Below, piece by piece: positions 55,497 through 64,000 of a stretch of 64,000 bases of DNA. A program made the position numbers and the translations under genes. The DNA is from Butyrivibrio sp. AE3004 (GTDB lineage Bacteria > Bacillota > Clostridia > Lachnospirales > Lachnospiraceae), in assembly GCF_000703165.1 (NCBI RefSeq), contig NZ_JNLQ01000002.1, positions 2,108,001-2,172,000 on the forward strand, written 5' to 3'. Every line of letters starts with the position of its first letter. The first letter of the stretch is position 1. The notes beneath the pieces are model-generated. The model was not told where the DNA came from, made no database searches, and worked only from the letters and a program-made list of their open reading frames with translations.

Positions 55497-55544
55497 AGAT
55501 GAAACTATACCACAAATCTGCTGTCTGTGGTACATACTAAAAGC

Positions 55545-55583
55545 AAAAAAAAGAGCAGAAGCTCCATCAAAAAGCCTCTGCCC
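55545..55583 (-). terminator. Intrinsic terminator of the unknown gene at 55.6-56.0 kb
   Basis: An 11-bp stem (55553-55563 with 55573-55583, two G-T pairs) followed on the minus strand by eight T. Confidence 0.88.
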
Positions 55584-55592
55584 TATTATTTG

Positions 55593-56006
55593 TCATCTTT
55601 GAATAACAAGTCCATCCTCATCATTCATTACTATTCTTGTAGAATCAGATTCCGAACGATTATTTATTGCTCCGCTTCCTACAAAATACTGATACTCATG
55701 CAGTATTGAATCCTTCTGCATATCTGATACTGCCTTGCGCATTACACTGGACTGGATCCCTCCGAGATTGGAAAGACCTACAAGTGAATCATCTCTATTC
55801 CCCAATGAGACTTTCACATTTCCAATATCTGCATTCTTCCTGGGTGTTTTTACAACTGCATCCCAAGCGGACTCTTTTCCTGTTTTGCTGTCAGAATCAT
55901 GTGTGCTGCCTTTATCAGTAAGCACCGTCTGAACATTATCAGTAGAAAGAAAGCTATTCGGATATAATCTGTTCAAATAAGAATCATCAAAGCCATCGAT
56001 TCTCAT
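55593..56006 (-). CDS. Hypothetical protein
   Basis: A 137-residue soluble protein, not recognised. It begins MRIDGFDDSYLNRLYPNSFL, is polar and low in Cys, has a probable helix near VMRKAVSDMQKDSILHEYQY and ends MNDEDGLVIQR. No signal peptide or membrane span. Its own terminator and a strong GGAGGGGG site show it is a real gene. It lies between the opp operon and yqeG. Confidence 0.7.
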   Translation of the reverse strand: MRIDGFDDSYLNRLYPNSFLSTDNVQTVLTDKGSTHDSDSKTGKESAWDAVVKTPRKNADIGNVKVSLGNRDDSLVGLSNLGGIQSSVMRKAVSDMQKDSILHEYQYFVGSGAINNRSESDSTRIVMNDEDGLVIQR

Positions 56007-56132
56007 ATGCCCCCTCCTTTTTCATACATTGATATCTTACACGAAAATACCCGTTAAATCAATTCCTGCGCACCATTCAATGCATTATATCGGCATATTA
56101 TTCCAAAAGCTTTAGAGCTTATTTGAAATTTT

Positions 56133-56885
56133 TTATCTAATCCCTGCACTTTTTAGCAGTTCCATCGTATATTCGCTCTTCGGATTTTTATAAACCTCCC
56201 GCGGAACACCATATTCCTCAATAATGCCCCCATGCATTACAGCCACATGATCACATATCTGATATATAACTCTAAGATCATGTGATATAAAAAGAATGGT
56301 TATCCCCATTTCTCTGTGAAGGTCCTGAAGAAGTTCCAGGATCTGCGCCTGAATTGTCACATCAAGTGCGGAAACAGGCTCATCGGCTATAAGCACTTTG
56401 GGGGATCTCATCAGTGCTACACCTATGCTGACACGCTGTCTTTGTCCTCCGGAAAGCTGGGATGGGTATCTTTCCATCATTTCCGTAGGAAGACCAATAG
56501 CCTTCATTATCTGCTCTGCTCTCTTCTTACGTTCTTCGCTTGTCCACTTCTTGGTTTTATCAGCCCTAAGTGGCTCTTCCAAAAGCCATCCGATTTTCTT
56601 TTTAGGGTTGAGCGATGAATATGGGTCCTGAAATACCATCTGGGCATCTGAATATTTTTGTATCAGTTCACCCTCGATATCTTTGTTCATTCCCACTATA
56701 GCTTTGGCAAGTGTTGATTTACCGCATCCCGACTCACCTGCCAGACCAAGTATCTCACCTTCAAACACATCAAGGTCGATTCCCTTTATTACATGTTGTT
56801 TGCGCTTTTTACCAAAAGGTGTTTTATTATGTTTTTTATAGTATACTTGCAGATTTTTAATCTGAATTACCTTTTCCTGTCCCAT
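56133..56885 (-). CDS. oppF: Oligopeptide ABC transporter ATP-binding protein OppF
   Basis: A 250-residue ATPase of a peptide or dipeptide importer. Walker A is GESGCGKSTLAKA, the signature is QLSGGQRQRVSIG, Walker B is VLIADEPVSALD, and the H-loop His is in LFISHDLRV. It is the last gene of the oppABCDF operon and pairs with OppD. Confidence 0.93.
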   Translation of the reverse strand: MGQEKVIQIKNLQVYYKKHNKTPFGKKRKQHVIKGIDLDVFEGEILGLAGESGCGKSTLAKAIVGMNKDIEGELIQKYSDAQMVFQDPYSSLNPKKKIGWLLEEPLRADKTKKWTSEERKKRAEQIMKAIGLPTEMMERYPSQLSGGQRQRVSIGVALMRSPKVLIADEPVSALDVTIQAQILELLQDLHREMGITILFISHDLRVIYQICDHVAVMHGGIIEEYGVPREVYKNPKSEYTMELLKSAGIR

Positions 56886-56897
56886 ATAAATATCCCA

Positions 56898-57701
56898 TCA
56901 ATTAAGATCAATCTGAGGAATCGCTGCTATCAGTTTTCTCGTATATGTCATGGCGGGTCTCTTGAAAATATCTTCAACGTTTCCCGTCTCCACAATATTC
57001 CCCTTCTGCATAACAATGACCCTTGAGCAAAGCTGCCTTATTAGTGACAGATCATGGGATATAAAAATAATAGCTGTTCCCTTTTCTCTGTTCAATTTGC
57101 GCAGAAGCTCAACTATCTGCGCCTGTATTGTCACATCAAGTGCTGTTGTCGGTTCATCTGCTATAAGGATTCTCGGTTCTCCTATCATTGCTGCTGCAAT
57201 CATGACTCTCTGCCGCATTCCGCCTGAAAGCTCATGGGGATATTTATTGTACACTTTTTCGGGTTCATTCATCCCAACCGCATCAAGCATCGCTATAGCG
57301 CGCCTTTTTCTTTCCTTTCTGTCAATCTCCTTGTGATGGATTCTCAGTGATTCTTCAACCTGCCATCCTATCTTCTTCACAGGATTAAGTGATGTCATGG
57401 GTTCCTGAAAAATCATTGATATCTCATCTCCCTGATAAGAGCGCAAAATATCTCTGTCACAGGTAAGAAGATCCGTTCCGTCAAACATGATCCTGCCCTT
57501 CTTTGTAAGCGCATGTCTCTTTAAAAGACCTGCAATAGCAAGAGCACTCATGCTTTTGCCGGAGCCTGACTCTCCTACAATACCCACAATTTCTCCGGCC
57601 TCCAGCATCAGATCAAAATCCTCAACTACTGTTTCGGGCTGATCATGATCATGAAATTCTATATGAAGATCTGTTACATCCAAGATTACGTTGTTTTCCA
57701 T
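56898..57701 (-). CDS. oppD: Oligopeptide ABC transporter ATP-binding protein OppD
   Basis: A 267-residue ATPase. Walker A is GESGSGKSMSALA, the signature is ELSGGMRQRVMIA, Walker B is ILIADEPTTALD, and the H-loop is FISHDLSL. It overlaps the stop of oppC by 1 base (TGATG), so translation is coupled. It is shorter than many OppD proteins, with only a brief C-terminal extension. Confidence 0.93.
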   Translation of the reverse strand: MENNVILDVTDLHIEFHDHDQPETVVEDFDLMLEAGEIVGIVGESGSGKSMSALAIAGLLKRHALTKKGRIMFDGTDLLTCDRDILRSYQGDEISMIFQEPMTSLNPVKKIGWQVEESLRIHHKEIDRKERKRRAIAMLDAVGMNEPEKVYNKYPHELSGGMRQRVMIAAAMIGEPRILIADEPTTALDVTIQAQIVELLRKLNREKGTAIIFISHDLSLIRQLCSRVIVMQKGNIVETGNVEDIFKRPAMTYTRKLIAAIPQIDLN

Positions 57702-58534
57702 CAGATTCTCTTTATCCCTTCGCCAAGAAATGAAAAACCCAGTACCATAACTACTATCACAAGTCCAATGCTCATTACATAACCCGGGCTGTTGAAAAGA
57801 TATCCCTGCGCATCTGAAAGCATATTTCCGAGACTTGCATAGGGAGGCTGTGCGCCTATGCCAAGGAAGCTAAGTCCTGCCTCTGCAAGAACCGCATTAT
57901 TAAAGCCTATCATTACTGACGATAGCAGCACTCCCACCGTATTTGGCATAATATGCACAAAGATGATTCTGAAGGGAGACACTCCCTGCAATCTGGCAAC
58001 TTCGACATAATCCATGTTTCTGCATCTTAAAAATTCACTTCTAACTATTCTTGCAAAGCTGGGAATAAAGGAAATTCCGAGAGCCACAGCAACCTGATAG
58101 GTTCCTGTTCCAAAAAGACTTACAAATACAAGCGAAAGTAAAATACTCGGAAATGCAAGCATAGCATCAATAATTCTCATGGTAATTTCATCGGCAAGTC
58201 CGCCAAAGTAGCCTGTCAATGCGCCGATTACAGTTCCAGCTCCTGCCCCGATAAGAATAGTAAACGTGGCAATAGCCAGAGTAATCCTGCTACCATACAG
58301 AACTCTGCTAAATACATCCCGACCCATATTGTCTGTGCCCATAAGATGTTTCAAAGAAAAGCCCTGGAGTTTCGCAGAAGAATCCATCTTTGTCGGGCTG
58401 TAGGGAGTATAAAAAATCCCTACAAACACCATCAGCAGAACAAAACCGGTCAGTATTATTCCCATAATAAGAAAGGTATTTCTTCTTCCGGTGGCCTTAT
58501 TTTTTTTGAAAAGTGATAAAAACCTGCTCATCAT
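57701..58534 (-). CDS. oppC: Oligopeptide ABC transporter permease OppC
   Basis: A 277-residue permease with about six spans. The DppC/OppC N-terminus (NTFLIMGIILTGFVLLMVFV) and the conserved cytoplasmic loop EVARLQGVSPFRIIFVHIMP, which contacts the ATPases, are clear. It overlaps the stop of oppB by 4 bases. Confidence 0.93.
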   Translation of the reverse strand: MMSRFLSLFKKNKATGRRNTFLIMGIILTGFVLLMVFVGIFYTPYSPTKMDSSAKLQGFSLKHLMGTDNMGRDVFSRVLYGSRITLAIATFTILIGAGAGTVIGALTGYFGGLADEITMRIIDAMLAFPSILLSLVFVSLFGTGTYQVAVALGISFIPSFARIVRSEFLRCRNMDYVEVARLQGVSPFRIIFVHIMPNTVGVLLSSVMIGFNNAVLAEAGLSFLGIGAQPPYASLGNMLSDAQGYLFNSPGYVMSIGLVIVVMVLGFSFLGEGIKRI

Positions 58535-59475
58535 TCATTCACCTCAATTCTGGGGTCAATGATTCTGTAGACTATATCAACAAGAAGATTGATCACCAAA
58601 ACCATAATGGCAATACCCATAATTATCGCTTCTACAACCGGATAATCCCGGTTATTTATGGAAGTCAGAAGTATGCGGCTAATTCCGGGTATACCGAAAA
58701 CCTGCTCAATAACAATACTTCCTGCCACCATATCGGCAAGTGCCATTCCCATAAATGTAATAACAGGGATCATGGCATTTTTAAGAACGTGAAGATACAA
58801 TACCGCATTTGTAGTATTACCTCTGCTATAAGCCGTTCTGGTATAATCCTTTCCCGCTTCCTCAATGACCGAGCCTCGAAGAAGCTTCGTAGCCATTGCA
58901 GCCTTAGGAAGTGCTATTGCAAATGCCGGTAAGATCAAATATTTCAAAAATGCATGTACATCCTTCGTATATGATACAAAACCTCCCGGAGTAAAAATTT
59001 TCAAAATAACTCCGAAAAAGAAAGTCAATAATATTCCTGAGAAAAATGGCGGTATCGCCATGATGATCTGATTGATTGCCGAAATAATGTGGTCAATCAG
59101 GCCATTTTCATATTTTGCCGTATAAATCCCAAGTGGAATCGATACAACAACCATAATGACAAAAGACATTACCGCAAGGGTAAAAGTGATTGGGATTTTT
59201 TCAGCAAGCATACCTGCTACAGGAATCTTGTAGTGATAGGAGGTTCCCATATCCCCCTGCCAGAATGCTGTGAACCAGCGGAAAAATCTTACAAGAACAG
59301 GGTCGTTTAGCCCCATCTTTTCTCTGTACTGTGCAATCAGTTCGGGGGTAGCCTCCGTTCCGAACATTCTTGTGACCGGATCTCCGGGGATCAAGCTAAA
59401 AGCAAGGAACACGCACAAAGATACAACGAATAAAGTAAGCGCCATGCTCAAAACTTTTTTCAATATATATCTCAT
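58531..59475 (-). CDS. oppB: Oligopeptide ABC transporter permease OppB
   Basis: A 314-residue permease with about six spans, starting MRYILKKVLSMALTLFVVSL. The RTAYSRGNTTNAVLYLHVLK loop is the EAA-type contact with the ATPases. The ATG at 59475 follows GAGGAACAC; an upstream in-frame frame to 59553 has no ribosome binding site. It follows oppA by about 95 bases. Confidence 0.93.
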   Translation of the reverse strand: MRYILKKVLSMALTLFVVSLCVFLAFSLIPGDPVTRMFGTEATPELIAQYREKMGLNDPVLVRFFRWFTAFWQGDMGTSYHYKIPVAGMLAEKIPITFTLAVMSFVIMVVVSIPLGIYTAKYENGLIDHIISAINQIIMAIPPFFSGILLTFFFGVILKIFTPGGFVSYTKDVHAFLKYLILPAFAIALPKAAMATKLLRGSVIEEAGKDYTRTAYSRGNTTNAVLYLHVLKNAMIPVITFMGMALADMVAGSIVIEQVFGIPGISRILLTSINNRDYPVVEAIIMGIAIMVLVINLLVDIVYRIIDPRIEVNE

Positions 59476-59572
59476 ATGCGTGTTCCTCTTTATAAAATAA
59501 TATAGTTCTGTATCAGTTTTACCGAACAGATAAATAATACTGACGAAGTTCAAAAAACGTCTTGATCAGGTA

Positions 59573-61183
59573 TTATTTTGCAGGCTTTATCTTTGCAAAG
59601 TCCTGCGCATAAAGTGGATAGAATACGTATCCTGTATAGTTTTTATTAAGTACCACAAATTCCGGAAGATCCTGAATATATACATTTGCTGCTGTCTCTG
59701 AAAGAATCTTCTCACATTCTTTATAATACTTGGTCTTTTCTGCGTCATCAACAGCTTCAACTGCTGCTGTCAATGCAGCATCGTAATCAGCATTACTGTA
59801 GTTAATGAAGTTGTTTTTCGCATCTGACTTAAATCTGCTAAGGAGTGCGTATGCTGTAAGAGTTGATGCATCAACACCTACAACAGTTGACTCAAAGTTA
59901 CGATTTGTATAAACATCCTCAAGCCATGAATTCCATTCAACTTCCTGTATTGTAGCATTTACACCGATCTCTTTAAATTCCTCTACAAGAACCTGAGCAG
60001 TATCTACATGCTGGGCATAGTTAGATGGAACTGTAATGGTAAAATCAAAACCATTTGGATATCCTGCTTCAGCGAGTAGTTCCTTAGCCTTATCGATATC
60101 CTGATTGTAGGTATCATTCAGACTTGCGTCAAAATACTTACCGAATGAAGGATACATACTACTACCAACCTCAGTACCCTTACCATCTGAAACAAAATCC
60201 ATTATTGTCTGAGGGTCAACGGCATAGCAAAGTGCCTGACGAACCTGTTCATTGTCAAAAGGAGCCTTGGCATTGTTTAAATACAAAGCCTGAACAAGAT
60301 TCATTGTGCCTTCATAGACATCAAATTTATCAGAAAGCTGTGCTACCTGTGCTGACGGTACGCGTGCAATCATATCGATTGAACCGCCTTCAAGATCCAT
60401 AACTATTGAATCTGCATTAGCCTCAATCTTAAGAGTTATATCCTTAATGAATGCAGGCTCGCCCCAATATTCATCAAATCTGGTGAGAATAATGTTTTCC
60501 TGTGGTGAACGTGATACAAACTTGTAAGGGCCTGTACCTACAGGATTCCCCTCCGGATTCTCATTGGCTGCAGGTATAATAGCAACTGTCATATATGCCA
60601 AAAACTCTGTATTAGCATCCTTGAGAGTCATAACGACCGTTGACTCGTCCTTAATCTCAACACTTTCTATATTAGAAAAAGCCGATATCAACGGATCAGT
60701 TCCATCAGTACCGGCATTACGTTCTATAGAATACTTAACATCCTCTGCCGTAACTGTCTGTCCATCATGGAACTTAACACCCTGTCTCAAAGTGAAAGTA
60801 TAAACCTTTCCATCATCAGAAATTGTGTAGTCACTGGCTAAAGCAGGCTGAAGATTACCATCCTGATCAGGTTTTACGAGTCCCTCATAAATATTGAACA
60901 ATACCTCTCTGGTTCCCGCCGCCTGAGTCATGTGCGGGTCCATACCATCAATATCTTGCGGAATACCGATAGTAATCTCAGAAAGATCATCTGCCGAGAC
61001 AGTACTCTCCGCATTTTCCGCTTTGCCGTCCTTATCCTGACTAGCATTTTCGGTCACATTTGTGGTATCTGTCGTAGATTCCTCTGCCTTTTTACTTGAG
61101 CAGCCGCTCAATGTAAGAGTCAGTGTTGTTAACACAACCAAAAGTGTAGAAAGGCTTTTCCTTCCAATACTTCTCTTTATCAT
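59573..61183 (-). CDS. oppA: Oligopeptide ABC transporter substrate-binding lipoprotein OppA
   Basis: A 536-residue lipoprotein of the SBP family 5 (OppA/DppA/NikA). The signal ends LTLSGCSS with the lipobox Cys, then a Ser/Thr/Glu/Asp-rich linker. Hallmarks are VKFHDGQTVTAEDVKYS and QALCYAVDP. The ligand is likely a peptide; nickel or glutathione is less likely. GAAGGAAGGA precedes the ATG. It is the first gene of the operon and has a strong promoter and a leader hairpin. Confidence 0.93.
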   Translation of the reverse strand: MIKRSIGRKSLSTLLVVLTTLTLTLSGCSSKKAEESTTDTTNVTENASQDKDGKAENAESTVSADDLSEITIGIPQDIDGMDPHMTQAAGTREVLFNIYEGLVKPDQDGNLQPALASDYTISDDGKVYTFTLRQGVKFHDGQTVTAEDVKYSIERNAGTDGTDPLISAFSNIESVEIKDESTVVMTLKDANTEFLAYMTVAIIPAANENPEGNPVGTGPYKFVSRSPQENIILTRFDEYWGEPAFIKDITLKIEANADSIVMDLEGGSIDMIARVPSAQVAQLSDKFDVYEGTMNLVQALYLNNAKAPFDNEQVRQALCYAVDPQTIMDFVSDGKGTEVGSSMYPSFGKYFDASLNDTYNQDIDKAKELLAEAGYPNGFDFTITVPSNYAQHVDTAQVLVEEFKEIGVNATIQEVEWNSWLEDVYTNRNFESTVVGVDASTLTAYALLSRFKSDAKNNFINYSNADYDAALTAAVEAVDDAEKTKYYKECEKILSETAANVYIQDLPEFVVLNKNYTGYVFYPLYAQDFAKIKPAK

Positions 61184-61220
61184 GTTACAATCCTTCCTTC
61201 CGTTATTAAGTTGTTATAGA

Positions 61221-61254
61221 TTCCTGAACGCATTTTCACTTTGGCGTTCAGGAA
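61221..61254 (-). other. Hairpin in the oppA leader
   Basis: A perfect 11-bp stem (61221-61231 with 61244-61254) with a 12-base loop, in the presumed 5' untranslated region of oppA. No T-tract follows, so it is unlikely to be a terminator; it may stabilise the message. Confidence 0.6.
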
Positions 61255-61271
61255 GTCATACTACTTAAAAA

Positions 61272-61300
61272 ACTATAAGGAATGAAGTAACCTATGTCAA
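61272..61300 (-). promoter_or_regulatory. Sigma-A promoter of the opp operon
   Basis: Minus strand: TTGACA (61295-61300), 17-base spacer, TATAGT (61272-61277). A near-perfect match; transcription should start near 61265. Confidence 0.8.
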
Positions 61301-61310
61301 CAGAAAATGT

Positions 61311-61823
61311 TTACTCTCTTTTCAAAAGAGGAGTTGTTTTATCGGTTGAATCGGTAATTACACCCTCTTCTTCTTTTTCAAGAACAATCTTCAGTTCATC
61401 CATGAATGTATTAACGTCCTTAAATTCACGGTATACAGAAGCAAATCTGACATATGCTACAGGATCAAGATTTTTCATCTTCTCCATACACAATTCACCG
61501 ATAATGCGGCTAGGTATTTCCTTCTGTTCAAGATTGAACACCTCAGTCTCAACAGCATCAACAATACTTGTAATCTGCTGCGCACTGACAGGTCTCTTGT
61601 GACATGCTCTCAGAACCCCAGCCTCAATCTTTGCACGGTTATACGGTTCGCGATTATTATCCTTCTTGATCACAATGAGAGGAATAGTCTCAACCTTCTC
61701 ATAGGTTGTAAACCTCTTACCGCAGGAGTCGCAAACACGTCTGCGTCTTATTGATGTGTTGTCATCAGCAGGTCTTGAATCAATTACACGAGTGTTGTCT
61801 TTACCGCAAAAAGGACACTTCAT
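61311..61823 (-). CDS. nrdR: Transcriptional repressor NrdR
   Basis: A 170-residue regulator of ribonucleotide reductase genes. The N-terminal zinc ribbon has CPFCGKDNTRVIDSR and VCDSCGKRFTTYE; the ATP-cone domain follows (LIVIKKDNNREPYNRAKIEA). The ATG at 61823 has AAAGG upstream; longer starts lack one. It ends close to the opp promoter. No terminator is visible, so transcription may continue into opp. Confidence 0.95.
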   Translation of the reverse strand: MKCPFCGKDNTRVIDSRPADDNTSIRRRRVCDSCGKRFTTYEKVETIPLIVIKKDNNREPYNRAKIEAGVLRACHKRPVSAQQITSIVDAVETEVFNLEQKEIPSRIIGELCMEKMKNLDPVAYVRFASVYREFKDVNTFMDELKIVLEKEEEGVITDSTDKTTPLLKRE

Positions 61824-62020
61824 AACATTAACCTTTCTGTGCATCATGCACATCCAAAATCAACATTTAGGGTCAAAAATATAGGCCCACACAAATTATT
61901 GTAACATCACTAAACGAAATTTTCTACAAAAAAATGCCAAATCTCGCAACCTGAAAGGATTCTTTATATCCATAGCGGATCGTTTTTTTATAAGAATTAT
62001 GAAGTAATTTCTTATACGAT

Positions 62021-62050
62021 AAAAAAGAGTAGCCATCTAGTGACTACTCT
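62021..62050 (-). terminator. Intrinsic terminator of ftsZ
   Basis: A 10-bp stem (62026-62035 with 62041-62050, one G-T pair) followed on the minus strand by six T. Confidence 0.88.
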
Positions 62051-62075
62051 CTAAAATATCATTTCATAAATCCAA

Positions 62076-63320
62076 TTATTTCTTCTGTAAGAAATCCGGA
62101 ATCTTAAGACTCTTAGCTTCTACAGAACTTCTAACTTCGGGAGCACGATTAAGACCTGACTGCGGTCTGGGTGCAGGCTGAGGAGCTACCGGTCTTGCAG
62201 GCTGAACAGGCTGTGCACCACGTGATGTGAGTGTATCAATCGTAGGCTCAGGAGAAATCTGGTTCTGAGGCTGTACCTGAATCTGAGGTGTTACCTGAGC
62301 TGCAGTAGGCTGCGGCTGAGGCTGACGTACAGGCTGAGCAACAGGCTTAGCTGCCGGCATAACATTATTCTTATCATCAATACCTGTAGCGATAACTGTG
62401 ATGTTACAGGTATCTGCCATGGACTCATCATACATAGCACCGAAGATGATATTAACATCATCACCTGCAAGATTTCTGATGTAGTCAGAAGCAGTTGAAG
62501 CATCCATAAGAGAAATATCACCGGATACATTGATGATAACATTGGATGCACCGTCAATCTTAGTCTCAAGAAGAGGAGACTCAACAGCCATCTTAACAGC
62601 ATCTGCTGCCTTATCATCACCCTTACCGGATCCGATACCGATGTGAGCGATACCTTTTTCCTTCATGACTGTCTGTACATCAGCAAAGTCAAGATTGATA
62701 ACTGCAGGAACATTGATAAGATCAGTAATACCCTGTACAGCCTGCTGAAGTACTTCATCTGCCTTCTTAAGCGCATCAGGCATTGTTGTACGTCTGTCGA
62801 CAATCTGAAGAAGCTTATCATTAGGAATAACGATAAGTGTATCAACGTTATTTTTAATCGTATTAATACCTGCAAGTGCATTCTGCATACGAACACGAGC
62901 CTCAAAAGCAAAAGGCTTTGTTACAACACCTACAGTAAGAATACCCATATCCTTGGCAATCTTGGCAACAACGGGAGCTGCACCGGTTCCGGTACCACCA
63001 CCCATTCCGCAAGTAACAAAGACCATATCGGCACCCTTAAGTGCGTTTGTGATCTCTTCCTGGCTCTCCTCGGCTGCCTTCTGACCGATTTCAGGCTTAG
63101 CTCCAGCGCCAAGTCCCTTTGTCAGCTTCTCACCGATCTGTAAAAGCTTGGGTGCTTTACAGAGCTGTAGAGCCTGTTTATCCGTATTAATTCCGATGAA
63201 CTCTACACCGGAAATACTTTCTTCTACCATTCTATTTACAGCATTATTTCCTGCGCCACCTACCCCAACAACTATGATTTTGGCGCCGGATTCAGCCTCA
63301 TTTGACTTTAGTTCAAGCAA
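62076..63320 (-). CDS. ftsZ: Cell division protein FtsZ
   Basis: A 414-residue tubulin homologue that forms the division ring. The GTP-binding motif [16 protein letters not shown] is present along with [13 protein letters not shown] and NFADVQ-type ([11 protein letters not shown]) synergy loop sequence. A Pro/Gln-rich linker (about residues 320-400) leads to the conserved C-terminal peptide [10 protein letters not shown], which binds FtsA, SepF or ZipA. The start codon is TTG at 63320 after GGAGGAG. It follows ftsQ by 78 bases. Confidence 0.97.
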   Translation of the reverse strand: MLELKSNEAESGAKIIVVGVGGAGNNAVNRMVEESISGVEFIGINTDKQALQLCKAPKLLQIGEKLTKGLGAGAKPEIGQKAAEESQEEITNALKGADMVFVTCGMGGGTGTGAAPVVAKIAKDMGILTVGVVTKPFAFEARVRMQNALAGINTIKNNVDTLIVIPNDKLLQIVDRRTTMPDALKKADEVLQQAVQGITDLINVPAVINLDFADVQTVMKEKGIAHIGIGSGKGDDKAADAVKMAVESPLLETKIDGASNVIINVSGDISLMDASTASDYIRNLAGDDVNIIFGAMYDESMADTCNITVIATGIDDKNNVMPAAKPVAQPVRQPQPQPTAAQVTPQIQVQPQNQISPEPTIDTLTSRGAQPVQPARPVAPQPAPRPQSGLNRAPEVRSSVEAKSLKIPDFLQKK

Positions 63321-63398
63321 GATAGTGCTCCTCCTTCATAACCTAAAACTCCTACAAGCCATTTTATAATTATTTTATATAATTTACAACCTAGAATT

Positions 63399-64000
63399 TT
63401 AATTTTTCTCTTCAAATGTAATGTTCTGAGTATTTGCGTCATATTCTGACATTTCCAGGATGCCTGTTTTGCCTTGGAGATTCGGTAAAATATATTGTAA
63501 TTGTATCACTTTTTCATCTATGTTGTCATTAGTTCCAAGACTAACTTCTACATTTTCGAAATAAACATACAAGTGATAATCGCTGTCAAAAAAGATTTTA
63601 TCTGCATTCAGGTCATATTTTCTGAGTAATTGAGTAATATCAAGAATCTCTGAAAAAACATTTTCATTTTCAACAGGAAGTTTCTCATGAAGAACAATAT
63701 ACTCAAAATTTAAGCCGAGCACAAGAGGAACATCATCCGATGGTTCAGTTGAAGTCTCAACAACGATACCATCCCTGTCAAAATATATGTATCTGTCCAG
63801 ATATTTAACATATCCGGCTATAGCCTTTTCATAGACATTAATCCTTACTGTGTCGGGAGCCATGATCTCAACGTCCATTTTCTCAATAAAAGGAATACCT
63901 GTAATTTCTTTATTCCGGTATTTCATGGACAGGTAGAGCGAATTCTTGTCAAGTTTATCCGTCATTACCATATTCATGATCTCTTCATCGGTGTAATGTA
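63399..64000 (-). CDS. ftsQ: Cell division protein FtsQ/DivIB, C-terminal part
   Basis: The visible 200 residues are the C-terminal part of a gene that runs off the right edge. In-frame codons continue upstream of the first ATG (HYTDEEI before MNMVMTDK), so the ATG at 63977 is not the start. The sequence shows the end of a POTRA domain (NKEITGIPFIEKMDVEIMAP) and the beta domain of DivIB (DRYIYFDRDGIVVETS ... YILPNLQGKTGILEMSEYD). It helps recruit FtsL and FtsB to the division site. The membrane span lies outside the window. Confidence 0.88.
   Translation of the reverse strand, partial: HYTDEEIMNMVMTDKLDKNSLYLSMKYRNKEITGIPFIEKMDVEIMAPDTVRINVYEKAIAGYVKYLDRYIYFDRDGIVVETSTEPSDDVPLVLGLNFEYIVLHEKLPVENENVFSEILDITQLLRKYDLNADKIFFDSDYHLYVYFENVEVSLGTNDNIDEKVIQLQYILPNLQGKTGILEMSEYDANTQNITFEEKN

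Noticed and set aside
61221..61254. Terminator of nrdR
   Set aside because: The hairpin lies downstream of the opp promoter and lacks a T-tract; it is better read as part of the oppA leader.
63399..63977. Complete 192-residue protein starting at 63977
   Set aside because: The reading frame continues upstream to the window edge (HYTDEEI), fitting the middle of FtsQ/DivIB; this is a truncated gene.

Overview
The window looks like a chromosomal segment of an anaerobic, low-to-mid GC Firmicute of the Lachnospiraceae, most like Butyrivibrio or Pseudobutyrivibrio. This assignment is inferred from gene content and order, not from a search. Pointers are: a flavoprotein-cmk-ispH-S1 operon; yqeG-aroEK-aroQ-efp; gap-pgk-tpi; lineage-typical families (DUF4317, DUF4358, DUF5688, DUF6465); chemotaxis genes (cheR, an MCP, a CheC-like protein); and an ftsQ-ftsZ-nrdR neighbourhood without the sporulation genes that often lie between ftsZ and nrdR. 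Almost all of the sequence is coding. Ribosome binding sites are strong, and many operons end in clear intrinsic terminators. I saw no insertion sequence, prophage, CRISPR array or rRNA. One tRNA-Arg(CCG) is present.

Layout. 1-4.9 kb: start of cheR, then S1, ispH, cmk and a flavoprotein (minus strand), and a TetR regulator. 5.2-8.7 kb: an unknown highly charged protein, an NCS2 purine permease and a secreted beta-domain protein. 8.8-12.8 kb: glycolytic operon gap-pgk-tpiA-tpiA with two adjacent tpiA copies, tandem promoters and a Rex-like inverted repeat. 13.1-16.4 kb: MCP, PHP phosphatase and a small membrane protein. 16.6-23.6 kb: the most unusual region, a plus-strand run of a degenerate GGDEF membrane protein, an ECF-like sigma factor, a membrane-anchored transglutaminase, a GspF/PilC platform protein, four pilin-like single-span proteins and a GGDEF protein with a C-terminal receiver-like domain. 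23.7-27.1 kb: DUF6465, an orphan ParA ATPase and a fibronectin-III surface protein. 27.3-33.9 kb: a heterodimeric ABC exporter, DUF4317, a CheC-like phosphatase and a HAD phosphatase. 34.1-40.0 kb: fruR-fruK-fruA-ptsH-ptsI, a fructose PTS operon carrying its own general PTS proteins. 40.1-44.8 kb: a cell-surface acylation operon (SGNH, DUF4358 lipoprotein, MBOAT, DHHW). 45.1-51.2 kb: NhaC antiporter, a small protein with an overlapping leader ORF, gdhA behind a promoter-plus-terminator leader, a Gfo/Idh/MocA oxidoreductase and an SH3b protein. 51.3-56.0 kb: tRNA-Arg, DUF5688, efp, aroQ, aroE-aroK fusion, yqeG and an unknown protein. 56.1-61.2 kb: oppABCDF peptide importer. 61.3-64 kb: nrdR, ftsZ and the 3' part of ftsQ.

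Most of the window is housekeeping: central carbon flow, shikimate synthesis, isoprenoid and CMP kinase functions, division, and nutrient uptake. The candidate undescribed system is the 16.6-23.6 kb cluster. It pairs pseudopilus parts with a dedicated sigma factor, a transglutaminase and two c-di-GMP-type signalling proteins, but has no assembly ATPase or prepilin peptidase nearby. Several regulatory layouts also stand out: the gdhA leader, four helically phased repeats upstream of fruR, competing hairpins between fruA and ptsH, and the inverted repeat on a gap promoter.
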